Of a DNA stretch of 64,000 bases, positions 9,196 to 17,104 are shown piece after piece. Every line of letters begins with the position of its first letter. Positions within the stretch are counted from its first letter, which is position 1. Location: assembly GCF_003967515.1 (NCBI RefSeq), contig NZ_BIFQ01000002.1, positions 1,364,001-1,428,000 of the forward strand, in the 5' to 3' direction. A model generated the notes under the pieces. That model was not told the DNA's origin and made no database searches. It saw only the letters and a list, made by a program, of their open reading frames with translations. The position numbers were made by a program, and so were the translations under genes. This stretch comes from Dictyobacter aurantiacus (GTDB lineage Bacteria; Chloroflexota; Ktedonobacteria; Ktedonobacterales; Ktedonobacteraceae).

Positions 9196-11277
9196 ATGAC
9201 AACGCCACATAAATGGACGATGGAGGATGTGTGGTCGATAAAAAATATGGGCGAGATTGCGCTCTCGCCGGATGGCAGGCGTGTAGCCTTTGTGATAAGC
9301 GGCCAGGACAAAGAGAAAAACGACAGCAGCAGCATCTTTCTCCTGTCATTGGATGAGAATGGAGAAGTGCTAGCGGAACCACGTCAGCTGACCAGCGGGC
9401 TCAAAAACGATCGTTATCCCGTCTGGTCCCCTGATAGCAAGCTTCTTCTCTTTAAATCTAATCGTGAGAACGGCAATCAATTATGGGTGATCGATACCGA
9501 AGGGGGTGAGGCCCGGCGGCTGACCAATCTTTTTTACGGGGTAGACGAGGCCGCCTGGTCGCCGGATGGAAAGCAGATCGCTTTTACAGCTGCCACGGCG
9601 GCAGATGTTGAAGACGATGTATTGCTGGGCCGTCTCTCATTGAACGAAGAGAGCAAAAAAAAACTGGCCGAACAACAGCGTCTGCGCCCTCGCACCATCG
9701 ACCGGCTCTGGTACAGGCTAGATGGTGTTGGCCTGTTTGACCGCACCAGCCATCTGTTTGTGATGCCCGCGCCCGAAAACAGCATCTCTGATGTCGATCC
9801 AGCCAGCATATGTCGCCTGACTGCGGGCGATTACACATACTCCCAGCCCCAGTGGGCGCCCGATGGGCGTGAGATCGGCGTTCTGCGCGAGTTAGACAAA
9901 CAGGAGGAGTTCTTTGACTCTAACCTATGGGCGATTAATGTCGAGAGCGGCAAAGGCCGTCGCCTGACAGACAGCAATCTAGGAATTTCAACGTATGCCT
10001 GGTCACCTGATGGGAAGTCAGCAGTTGTGGTTGCGGCAGAACAGAAAGCCTTCAGCAGTTTGAAGCTATCACGGCTCTACCTGGTGACGAGACAGGGAAA
10101 TGTCGGTGATCGCACCCTATGCATCAGTCCGGATTTCGCCTACGATGCCGATATTACCCTGGGGAGCACCTTCGGCATTCCCGGTCCCTATCGTCCTCAG
10201 TGGAGCAGTGATGGACAGAGCATCTATTTTCTGGCCTCAGCATCTGGATGCGCGCATATCTATCGACTGGATGTTGTCTGGCGTTCAATAACCCGGGTGA
10301 CGCAGGGGGCAGAGATTATCCGCTACCTGGCGCTACTCCCTGATGAACAGAAGATGCTGTACGCGAAAGAGACGACCGAGCAGCCATGGGAACTGTATTG
10401 CCTGTCGCTTTCGTCAGAGGAAGATGGGGAGGTCAGGTGTTTAACTCATCTTTACGACCAGTGGCTGGCCGAGAGACGCTGGGCACCGGTTGAACGAGTG
10501 ACGTACATGGGTGCGCAGGGTGATGAGATCGAGGGCTGGCTGATACGGCCCCTGGATGCACGCGCGGGCGAGCGCTATCCCATGATTGTGCGTATTCATG
10601 GGGGTCCCAATGGGGCTTACGGCATCGGGAACGCCATAGAGCCTCTAAGCCAGTGCCTGGCCGCACGTGGATACGCTGTTTTCTATTGCAATCCGCATGG
10701 CAGTACCGGTTATGGCGAAGAATTCTTGAACGGAAGCCTGGCAGACTGGGGAGGGAAAGACTTCCAGGACATTATGCTAGGCGTTGATGAGTGTATCAAG
10801 CGCGGAGGAATCGATCCCAAGCGGCTGGGTGTGATGGGGACCAGCTACGGCGGCTACATGACCATGTTTATTATTGGCCATAGCGATCGCTTCAAGGCGG
10901 CGGTACCGACGGCCAGCGTCTCTGACCTGCCGAGCTTTGTAGGCACATCTGATCTTGGTTTCTGGCTGACCTGGCAATCCCAAGGTTATCCGTGGGACTC
11001 TGAGCGCCAGGATTACTATCGAGAGCGCTCTCCCCTTTTTTCGGCTCCCAACGTGACGACGCCCACGTTGATTGTGCATGGCGAGAACGACCTGCGCTGT
11101 CCCATCGGACAATCCGAGCAGTTCTACGTGGCGCTCAAGACGATTGGAAAGGCGCCAGTCGAATTTATGCGTCTGCCCGCCAGCTGGCATGCGGGGGCTG
11201 AAAATCCAGGTCAATACTACCTGGCCTGGGAAAGAACCATGGAGTGGTTTGATATCCATATAGGCGCTCAGGTTTGA
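9196..11277 (+). CDS. S9 family (prolyl oligopeptidase/acylaminoacyl-type) serine peptidase
   Basis: A 693-residue protein. The first ~400 residues form a beta-propeller built from repeated PD40 units (WSPDGKQIAFT, WAPDGREIGVL, WSPDGKSAVVV, WSSDGQSIYFL). The C-terminal alpha/beta hydrolase holds the catalytic triad: S550 in GTSYGGYM, D632 in HGENDLRCP and H665 in SWHAG. It should cleave short peptides, usually N-terminal dipeptides or acylated residues, with the propeller limiting substrate size. No signal peptide is seen, so it is probably cytoplasmic. I chose ATG 9196, preceded by AAAGG; the frame also has a TTG at 9169. A perfect hairpin overlaps the stop codon. Confidence 0.9.
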   Translation: MTTPHKWTMEDVWSIKNMGEIALSPDGRRVAFVISGQDKEKNDSSSIFLLSLDENGEVLAEPRQLTSGLKNDRYPVWSPDSKLLLFKSNRENGNQLWVIDTEGGEARRLTNLFYGVDEAAWSPDGKQIAFTAATAADVEDDVLLGRLSLNEESKKKLAEQQRLRPRTIDRLWYRLDGVGLFDRTSHLFVMPAPENSISDVDPASICRLTAGDYTYSQPQWAPDGREIGVLRELDKQEEFFDSNLWAINVESGKGRRLTDSNLGISTYAWSPDGKSAVVVAAEQKAFSSLKLSRLYLVTRQGNVGDRTLCISPDFAYDADITLGSTFGIPGPYRPQWSSDGQSIYFLASASGCAHIYRLDVVWRSITRVTQGAEIIRYLALLPDEQKMLYAKETTEQPWELYCLSLSSEEDGEVRCLTHLYDQWLAERRWAPVERVTYMGAQGDEIEGWLIRPLDARAGERYPMIVRIHGGPNGAYGIGNAIEPLSQCLAARGYAVFYCNPHGSTGYGEEFLNGSLADWGGKDFQDIMLGVDECIKRGGIDPKRLGVMGTSYGGYMTMFIIGHSDRFKAAVPTASVSDLPSFVGTSDLGFWLTWQSQGYPWDSERQDYYRERSPLFSAPNVTTPTLIVHGENDLRCPIGQSEQFYVALKTIGKAPVEFMRLPASWHAGAENPGQYYLAWERTMEWFDIHIGAQV

Positions 11278-11291
11278 GCGCCTATATGGAT
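11254..11291 (+). terminator. Perfect 17-bp hairpin overlapping the stop codon of the S9 peptidase
   Basis: ATCCATATAGGCGCTCA (11254-11270) pairs with 11275-11291 around the loop GGTT. The TGA stop is at the base of the right arm, so the left arm encodes the last residues of the peptidase. No T tract follows directly. Confidence 0.75.
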
Positions 11292-11318
11292 GTATTGATT
11301 AGCGTGGGGCACGTGATA

Positions 11319-11340
11319 GTCCCCGCACGCGCGTCCGCAC
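11319..11340 (+). repeat. Dispersed GC-rich motif, copy 1
   Basis: GTCCCCGCACGCGCGTCCGC and the next two bases match the pattern CCCCGCAC-N-SGCGTCCGCA that recurs at 30247, 53030 and, less exactly, at 7414, 15442 and 48983. All copies are intergenic. Confidence 0.6.
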
Positions 11341-11377
11341 CAACTCACATATGACTGTGGTGCTCTGCTTTTGTTTC

Positions 11378-11550
11378 TGTCCTAAAACAGGAAACTGGAT
11401 ATGCTATCCATTTTGTCAGGTACTTTTGGTGTGAATCGTAGTTGATACAATTGAGGAGAATGTGGCCAAAGGATGTATATGACATGCAGGCGTATATATT
11501 GTAGGGCTCTTGACAGAGAAGTTTATTAAATTTATTATTGTTTTAGGACA
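11378..11550. promoter_or_regulatory. Paired 11-bp inverted copies flanking the GntR-gene promoter
   Basis: TGTCCTAAAAC (11378-11388) and its exact reverse complement GTTTTAGGACA (11540-11550) lie on either side of the promoter at 11510-11538, the second one just at the expected transcription start. The left copy is itself part of a longer imperfect dyad (GTTTCTGT..ACAGGAAAC). This arrangement suits an operator pair for autoregulation by the downstream regulator. The spacer holds no gene. Confidence 0.4.
11510..11538 (+). promoter_or_regulatory. Candidate sigma-70 promoter of GntR-type regulator
   Basis: TTGACA (11510-11515), 17-base spacer, TATTAT (11533-11538). About 55 bases separate the -10 box from the ATG at 11595. 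Confidence 0.65.
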
Positions 11551-11594
11551 CGACCGGGATTCGTTCATGAGAGCGAAGAAAACATGAGAGCGAT

Positions 11595-12761
11595 ATGCAG
11601 ATAGAAAAACGTATTACCAATACGGACGCGATACAGATTGTAACGCCCAGGCAACTGCGTCAGACGATGACGAAAAGAGCGAATGCCAAAGTCGAGCGTA
11701 TTAGTAAAGATCTGCGCGCCCTGGCTCTGGCGCAGGGCGCGGGTACCCAGTTGCCGACCATCCGGGAACTTTGTGTACGGCTGCAAACGTCCAGCGCCAC
11801 CCTGACCGCCGCCTTAGATTTGCTGGAAGGTGAAAAAATTCTCTGCCGTAAAGAGCGCCAGGGTATTTTTGTCGCCGATGTCATCTATCAGCGCACCATC
11901 CACATTGTCTTCAACGTTTCCACCATGACCAACGTTGGTCAATCACCTTTCTGGTCTTTATTATGGGTCAAGCTTCTGCAGGAAGCAGAGCAGAATGCAG
12001 CCTTCAAAAATGAGCAATATCGCTTTCACTTTCTCTGTCTCGCGCCCGGCGAAAACCTGCCAGATGAGTATCTTGCGCTCCTCAATTCACCGCAATCTGA
12101 TGGTTGTCTTCTGATTGGTTTAAGCGCACGCATCGATGGCGTAAAGAAGCTCATAACTACTCCCCACGTTGTTTTCGCAGGTGGAGGCGATGTCATGGTT
12201 CAGATTGACCAGCAGGAGGCGGCTCGGCTGGCGATGCAAACGTTAATTCAGCAAGGGTGTAAGAAGGTAGGTTGCTGGGTTGCTGTTCCCAATGGACCCC
12301 CCACCAATTACGAGTTAATTGTGCTGGATTCACTCAAACAGGTAGCCGCAGACCTGCCGATGCATTTGTATCCCGAGTTCTTCCGCGTGGCCAACCTGCC
12401 ACCTACTCCTGTGCGAACGATGATCTACCAGGAGCAGGGATATCTGCTGGCGCGTGAAATATTTGCCACCTTTAACGAACACAGACCCGATGGACTCTAC
12501 ATCTCTGACGACATGCTGACTTCGGGAGCGCTGGTGGCGCTGGAGGAACTGGGCATAGAGATTGGAAAAGACATTAAAATTGTCACGTACGCCAATGCTG
12601 GTTCGCCGATTCTGTTTGGCCGCACCAAGCAGATGGCCAGCGTCGAGGTTGATACAGCGGATATCGCACGCGCTCTGTTTTCCGCTCTGGACACAGCGAT
12701 CAGTAAAGGGGTTGAGCCAGGAGATACAATTGTGCCTATTCGGCCCCATTTATACCTATAA
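11595..12761 (+). CDS. GntR-type transcriptional regulator with LacI-like ligand domain
   Basis: A 388-residue protein. Residues about 35-95 are a winged helix of the GntR type (LPTIRELCVRLQTSSATLTAALDLL read in parts; IL.R.ERQGIFVA wing). Residues about 105-385 look like a periplasmic-binding-protein fold as in LacI/AraR regulators (SDGCLLIGLSAR, ALVALEELGIEIGKDIKIV, ADIARALFSALD). It would bind DNA as a dimer and respond to a sugar-type ligand. The target may be its own promoter, where an inverted 11-bp pair is present. A start at M25 (11667) is possible but lacks a better ribosome site. Two hairpins follow the gene. Confidence 0.82.
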   Translation: MQIEKRITNTDAIQIVTPRQLRQTMTKRANAKVERISKDLRALALAQGAGTQLPTIRELCVRLQTSSATLTAALDLLEGEKILCRKERQGIFVADVIYQRTIHIVFNVSTMTNVGQSPFWSLLWVKLLQEAEQNAAFKNEQYRFHFLCLAPGENLPDEYLALLNSPQSDGCLLIGLSARIDGVKKLITTPHVVFAGGGDVMVQIDQQEAARLAMQTLIQQGCKKVGCWVAVPNGPPTNYELIVLDSLKQVAADLPMHLYPEFFRVANLPPTPVRTMIYQEQGYLLAREIFATFNEHRPDGLYISDDMLTSGALVALEELGIEIGKDIKIVTYANAGSPILFGRTKQMASVEVDTADIARALFSALDTAISKGVEPGDTIVPIRPHLYL

Positions 12762-12793
12762 GCGGACAAATGATTTTGCAAGCCTTCGGCCCC

Positions 12794-12822
12794 TGATGCG
12801 AGCGCCGCAGGCGCTCGCATCA
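12794..12822. terminator. Perfect 13-bp hairpin
   Basis: TGATGCGAGCGCC (12794-12806) pairs with GGCGCTCGCATCA (12810-12822), loop GCA. It lies between convergent genes, 33 bases after the GntR-type stop. Confidence 0.7.
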
Positions 12823-12825
12823 ATC

Positions 12826-12876
12826 ATGACTGAAGTGTCGCCGCCGCGCTCAGCGCGGCAGCGACACTTCAGTCAT
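12826..12876. terminator. Second, nested hairpin between convergent genes
   Basis: ATGACTGAAGTGTCGC (12826-12841) pairs perfectly with 12861-12876, and inside it GCCGCGC pairs with GCGCGGC around TCA, leaving one mismatch. With the hairpin just before it, this gives a double stem-loop that separates the GntR-type gene from the convergent propeller gene. Confidence 0.7.
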
Positions 12877-12904
12877 TAAGGAGTACCTTTGCCGGGATGA
12901 TCTT

Positions 12905-13993
12905 TTAGTGTTCGGTAATGAGCAGGGCTTGCTGATGCTGGTGCTGGTAGGTTGGTGACCAGGGAATATCAATTGGCCGCCAGTGCAAGCCTGTATCGGA
13001 TGAAGAGAAGAGCCCTTTGTTGCTGAGCATGTAGAACTGGCCGGCTTGATGGGGGTGATTAGCCAGCACAGGGATAACGGTATAATGTGGCTCTGGTAAT
13101 CCCTCTGTTACCTTCTGCCAGGGAGCTTCACCCTGTTTACGATACACAAACGAGAGCGCCTCCTGTGAATGGGCCCGATGGGCTTCACCCGGCCCAGGGG
13201 AGGCTGAGATAAGGATAGTGTCCGGGTCAACTGCATCAACTGCTATGCTCCAGAGATAGTGATACTGCAATCCCGCGTCGGGATAGCGCCAGGTAGCGCC
13301 GGCATCCAGACTTTCGTTATAGCCGTGGGTATCGCGGCCATGCATCCTACCAAAGCCATCCCCGGCAGCTGAATAAAGGCGATCAGGGACGCGAGGATGC
13401 ATTCTCAGGGTATGTGTATCCAGCGGTCCGCCCGGCTGACGATCCATCCAGGTCTGGCCACCATCAACGCTACGGATGAGTGCTCCGGCCTCGATAGCGA
13501 CAAAGAGGCGGCCCGCGACTAGGGGATCAGGAGTGATCCAGCGCACATGATTGGTATAGGGACGTGGTGGAAAGCTCCAGCTAGAGGCGGAAGGAAGATC
13601 GCGCAACGTCTTGAGATCTTGCCAGCTCTCCCCTCCATCCTCAGAACGATACAGTGAGGCTGGTTCCGTGCCCGCGTAGACTACGCCGTAGCCTCCCGCC
13701 TTTTCGGTTGAGCTGACCGCGACGGAGGTAATCTGGGCATGAGGAATGCCATTATCGTGGTAAGCATCCATGGCTTTGCCTGGGTCGCCGATGGGATGCC
13801 AGGAGTCGCCGGCGTCCAGACTTCTCCAGAGACCGCGGCCAAAGGTGCCGCAATAGAGCCGCTCTGGCTGAAACGGATCAGAGGCCACGCAGGTGGTCTG
13901 CATACCGGCTAACCTGGTCTCGGCCTGCCATTTACCCTGCTGCTCTCTAACAACCAGTAATGCTTGTTCCATAGCCAGGTACATATGTAGCAT
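12905..13993 (-). CDS. Asp-box (BNR-repeat) beta-propeller protein
   Basis: A 362-residue protein with at least five Asp-box motifs SxDxGxxW: SLDAGDSW, SEDGGESW, SVDGGQTW, SLDAGATW and SSDTGLHW. These mark the blades of a sialidase/VPS10/Ycf48-like propeller. No glycosidase active site is evident and no signal peptide is seen, so it is more likely a non-enzymatic, exo-alpha-sialidase-like or 'photosystem assembly-like' repeat protein of unknown partner. AAAGGG lies ten bases before the ATG. It is convergent with the GntR-type regulator. Confidence 0.75.
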   Translation of the reverse strand: MLHMYLAMEQALLVVREQQGKWQAETRLAGMQTTCVASDPFQPERLYCGTFGRGLWRSLDAGDSWHPIGDPGKAMDAYHDNGIPHAQITSVAVSSTEKAGGYGVVYAGTEPASLYRSEDGGESWQDLKTLRDLPSASSWSFPPRPYTNHVRWITPDPLVAGRLFVAIEAGALIRSVDGGQTWMDRQPGGPLDTHTLRMHPRVPDRLYSAAGDGFGRMHGRDTHGYNESLDAGATWRYPDAGLQYHYLWSIAVDAVDPDTILISASPGPGEAHRAHSQEALSFVYRKQGEAPWQKVTEGLPEPHYTVIPVLANHPHQAGQFYMLSNKGLFSSSDTGLHWRPIDIPWSPTYQHQHQQALLITEH

Positions 13994-14354
13994 AGCGTAT
14001 TACCCTTTCTGCTACTTTATCTGCACAATGATACTGCAAGCGCTTCATTTACACATTCGTATGCTTCAGCTTCTTCATTTCTAATCGTGTTAGGTGATGT
14101 TGTTCTATGCTTATTATAGGGAGTGCTGTCGACTGGTCTTTTGGACAGTCCATTCATTCCTCGTTTCTATAATGGCTACTAAACAGGGATAATTTACATA
14201 CATTACCATGAGAGTGGTACATGTTATAATTGATGTGTTGCAATGATGCATGCCAATCTATCTATTAATCGCTTACCCGCATTAAAGCAGACGAAAAGCT
14301 ATTCCATCATATTGATGCACATAGTGAGTTTATTCTGCATTGAAAGGAACCAAT
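13994..14354. other. Divergent spacer, no gene seen
   Basis: About 360 bases between the propeller gene and the EamA gene. AT-rich and without structural RNA, long repeat or small gene that I can support. AAAGGA near 14343 is the ribosome site of the EamA gene. Confidence 0.5.
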
Positions 14355-15254
14355 GTGAAAGTTCGCGGATTTATGTTGACTCTTCTGACTGCTTGTATGT
14401 TTGGTCTGGGAGCTGTCCTGGGGAAAATAGCTGCTACCGATATGCAGCCGTTGCTTGTTGCTTTTTTGGATCTTTTTGTGGGAGGCATTCTGTTAGCGAT
14501 TATTTTACTGGTGGTTAAAGTCCCGCTCTGGTCCCGGTTGCAGAGAAAGGATTGGATCAATGTATGCTTGTTGGCTATTGTGGGCACTGCGTTACCACTG
14601 GTATGTATCATAACGGGCCTGGCACAGACAAGCGCCATTAAAGGCGGTTTCTTGCTCCAGACGCAGGGCCTGGTCACTGTTGTCTGTGCCATCATCTTTT
14701 TGCGTGAGCGTATGGCCTGGCGACATTTTGGTGGTATCATCTGTCTTTTGCTCGGCAGTTTGTTGGTGATCATAAAGAATCTGGATATATCATTGTGGGA
14801 AGCGTTTAATCGGGGAGATCTACTGATTATTTTGGGGGCAGCCGGACTTGGCTATGGTATGATTCCGGCCAAAAAATTGTCTGGTAGGATCCATAGCCTG
14901 CCACTGAATGTATGGAGGCTATTACTGGGGTCTCTTATCCTGTTACCCTTCCTGTTTATACTACCCCATACATTTATGTTTACGATTACGCCTACACTGT
15001 TATGGGTTCTAATCGCTTATATTATCACCAACTTTTGCATCGGGTATATTACTCTGCAGGAAGGGCTGCGATTTTTGAAAGCCTGGGAATCCGCAGCAAT
15101 GATGCAGACCATACCGATCTTCTCGACTATTTCCGCTATGTTATTGTTGCATGACACTATTAGCTGGCTACAAATAGTGGGTGGTGTCATCATTCTGGTG
15201 GGCGGCTTTATCCTGGCCCGTGCCAGTGATACAGGCAACGCAAGTCTGGCATAG
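14355..15254 (+). CDS. EamA/DMT family transporter
   Basis: A 299-residue membrane protein with ten predicted hydrophobic segments in two similar EamA halves (first FGLGAVLGKIAATDMQPLL, second DLLIILGAAGLGYGMIPAKK). Drug/metabolite exporters of this family move amino acids, metabolites or toxic compounds across the cytoplasmic membrane; substrate unknown. I chose GTG 14355 because AAAGGA lies six bases upstream; the alternative TTG at 14340 would sit on that ribosome site. The tail ILVGGFILARAS is typical of the family. Confidence 0.83.
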   Translation: MKVRGFMLTLLTACMFGLGAVLGKIAATDMQPLLVAFLDLFVGGILLAIILLVVKVPLWSRLQRKDWINVCLLAIVGTALPLVCIITGLAQTSAIKGGFLLQTQGLVTVVCAIIFLRERMAWRHFGGIICLLLGSLLVIIKNLDISLWEAFNRGDLLIILGAAGLGYGMIPAKKLSGRIHSLPLNVWRLLLGSLILLPFLFILPHTFMFTITPTLLWVLIAYIITNFCIGYITLQEGLRFLKAWESAAMMQTIPIFSTISAMLLLHDTISWLQIVGGVIILVGGFILARASDTGNASLA

Positions 15255-15712
15255 AAACAAAGATCAGTCCAGAGTTTTCTGGGCGCAGGTTGTAAGCCCA
15301 AACGAGATAGCCACGTGTTGTAGGCTCCATAAATCTTCTACCATGGCGCGTACGCCTCATCAAAGGTATGTTCATCTACGATACCGGAGCGAATAAAATC
15401 GGGTTTGATGGAAGAGAGGGTCTGACTCTCGTCGTATAGGGGCACGTGCGCGCCCTTGCATGGGCGTCCGCTGAGTGGCCGCATTGGTTTTGTATGTTGG
15501 TGCGCTCGCCGAAATCAAAAGCTCATGAGGAAAGATGGCGCACACGACGCAAGTCTGACACATTCTAATAGCTGCAAAAGAATCTATGGATTTTTTGACC
15601 ATGCAAGCAAGGCCAGTAAATAAGGTATGATACGAGAGAACCGTTTCAAAAGTTTGCCCACCGGCGGCAACGCTGCCGTCTGGAGACGTATGTATGAGAA
15701 AGGTGACGTATT
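15255..15712. other. Spacer with one GC-rich motif
   Basis: About 460 bases between two same-strand genes. It contains a diverged copy of the GC-rich dispersed motif at 15442-15482 and the ribosome site AAAGGTG of the next gene. I see no supported gene; an opposite-strand frame at 15372-15602 has no ribosome site and no recognisable product. Confidence 0.5.
15442..15482 (+). repeat. Dispersed GC-rich motif, diverged copy
   Basis: The segment includes GCGCGCCCTTGCATGGGCGT followed by CCGCTGAGTGGCCGC. It shares GGGCGTCCGC and the following GGCCGC with the copy at 30247. Confidence 0.5.
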
Positions 15713-16819
15713 ATGCAACAGTCAGTTGTTGGTGTGGGTGTCATCGGAGTTGGAGGCATCAGTGGCTATGTGCATCTACCAGGTCTGAGGGCCTGTGAGC
15801 AGGCGAAAATTGTGGCGCTCTGCGATGTCAATGAAGCATTAGCGCAACAGCGAGCGCAGGAATATGGAGTTGAGCACGTCTATACGCGCTACCAGGATCT
15901 GCTCGCCCGACCGGATATTGACGCGGTAGTGATTGCCACTCCGACGGTTATGCACGCGCCCATCGCGTTAGCGGCGATCGCGGCTGGAAAGCATCTGCTG
16001 GTTGAAAAGCAATTGGCCATGAACTACGCTGAGGCTGTGCAGATGTACGAAGCGGCCAGAAAAGCTGGTGTACAGACTATGACCGCCTTTACCTATCGTT
16101 TTGTTCCGGGGATGCGTTACCTCAAACATCTGTTACGGCGTGGTGACATCGGCACGCCGAGACATGTACGTGTTGCACGCCTGCAGGAGTTCAGGGATAC
16201 CAGCCTGGGCTGGCGGCAGAAGCGTGAACTGGCAGGCTCAGGGGAGATCGGAGACATGGGAGCTCACCGGATCGATTTCTGCCTGGACCTGATTGGCCCC
16301 ATTGAACGTGTCGCCGGTTTAAAGCGTACCTTTATTCCCCTGCGTAATGGAGCGGATGGCCAGCCTATCGTGGCTGACGTGGAGGATTGTGCTGTCTTTA
16401 TTGCCGAGTTTGGTGGAGATCAGGGAGCCGTTGCTTCCTTCGATCTAAGTAAAGTAGCCAGAGGACGTGGCTCCGGCGGCAAGAGTCTGGATGAGTTCGA
16501 AGTCTACGGTACAGATGGAACGCTGGTGTACCACCTGCATCATCCCCACGAAATTTTAGTTGGTCGCCCCGGTGGCATGTTAGAAACCGTGCGCGTACCA
16601 GATGAATTCCTGACCTATCCTGGCTCATCCCGCAAACCACTTGAAGGCGATCCTACCACCACCTTTCGTTACGATCAAGATTTTGCGTTTATCCAGGCGA
16701 TTTTGCAAAACAATGATGAAGATATTCCAACTTTCTATGATGGCATGCGCTGCCAGGCCGTTATCGACGCGGTGGTAGAGGCTACTGAAAGCCGCCAATG
16801 GGTAGAGGTTATGAGATAG
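15713..16819 (+). CDS. Gfo/Idh/MocA family NAD(P)-dependent oxidoreductase
   Basis: A 368-residue protein. Residues 1-125 are a Rossmann domain with the nucleotide loop GVGVIGVGGISGYVHLPG; the EKP motif is altered to EKQLAMN but keeps the Lys. Residues about 130-360 are the substrate domain with GEIGDMGAHRIDFCLDLIG, where D and H are the usual catalytic pair. Enzymes of this family oxidise or reduce sugars, inositols or their derivatives at one hydroxyl. The exact substrate is not deducible. AAAGGTG precedes the ATG. A long hairpin with a T tract follows. Confidence 0.87.
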   Translation: MQQSVVGVGVIGVGGISGYVHLPGLRACEQAKIVALCDVNEALAQQRAQEYGVEHVYTRYQDLLARPDIDAVVIATPTVMHAPIALAAIAAGKHLLVEKQLAMNYAEAVQMYEAARKAGVQTMTAFTYRFVPGMRYLKHLLRRGDIGTPRHVRVARLQEFRDTSLGWRQKRELAGSGEIGDMGAHRIDFCLDLIGPIERVAGLKRTFIPLRNGADGQPIVADVEDCAVFIAEFGGDQGAVASFDLSKVARGRGSGGKSLDEFEVYGTDGTLVYHLHHPHEILVGRPGGMLETVRVPDEFLTYPGSSRKPLEGDPTTTFRYDQDFAFIQAILQNNDEDIPTFYDGMRCQAVIDAVVEATESRQWVEVMR

Positions 16820-16847
16820 GTCTTACTCTCTTTTTTTCTGGCGCGTG

Positions 16848-16896
16848 AGCGCATCCGCGCGGGCGGACGTCTGCCCGCGCGGATGCGCTTGTTTTT
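16848..16896 (+). terminator. 17-bp hairpin with T tract
   Basis: AGCGCATCCGCGCGGGC (16848-16864) pairs perfectly with 16873-16889; TTGTTTTTTG follows. It lies about 30 bases after the oxidoreductase stop and looks like a strong intrinsic terminator. Confidence 0.8.
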
Positions 16897-17104
16897 TGTG
16901 AGCATCGCAGGTGAGAAAGTTCAGGCAGATGGTTGAGCCGAGGTATGGCATCTATAATTGGGGAATATAACTGTTACTGATTAGGAAAATTTGACGTAAT
17001 AGCAATGGTACATGCGTCCCGCTATCAGGCCCAATTAGTGCAAGAGCTTATTTCTGTCTGGATATAGGGCATGGAAGCATAACTCGACACGAGGAATGCT
17101 GATC

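Noticed and set aside
15372..15602. 76-codon minus-strand frame in a spacer
   Set aside because: Crosses the GC-rich dispersed motif and has no ribosome site or recognisable product.
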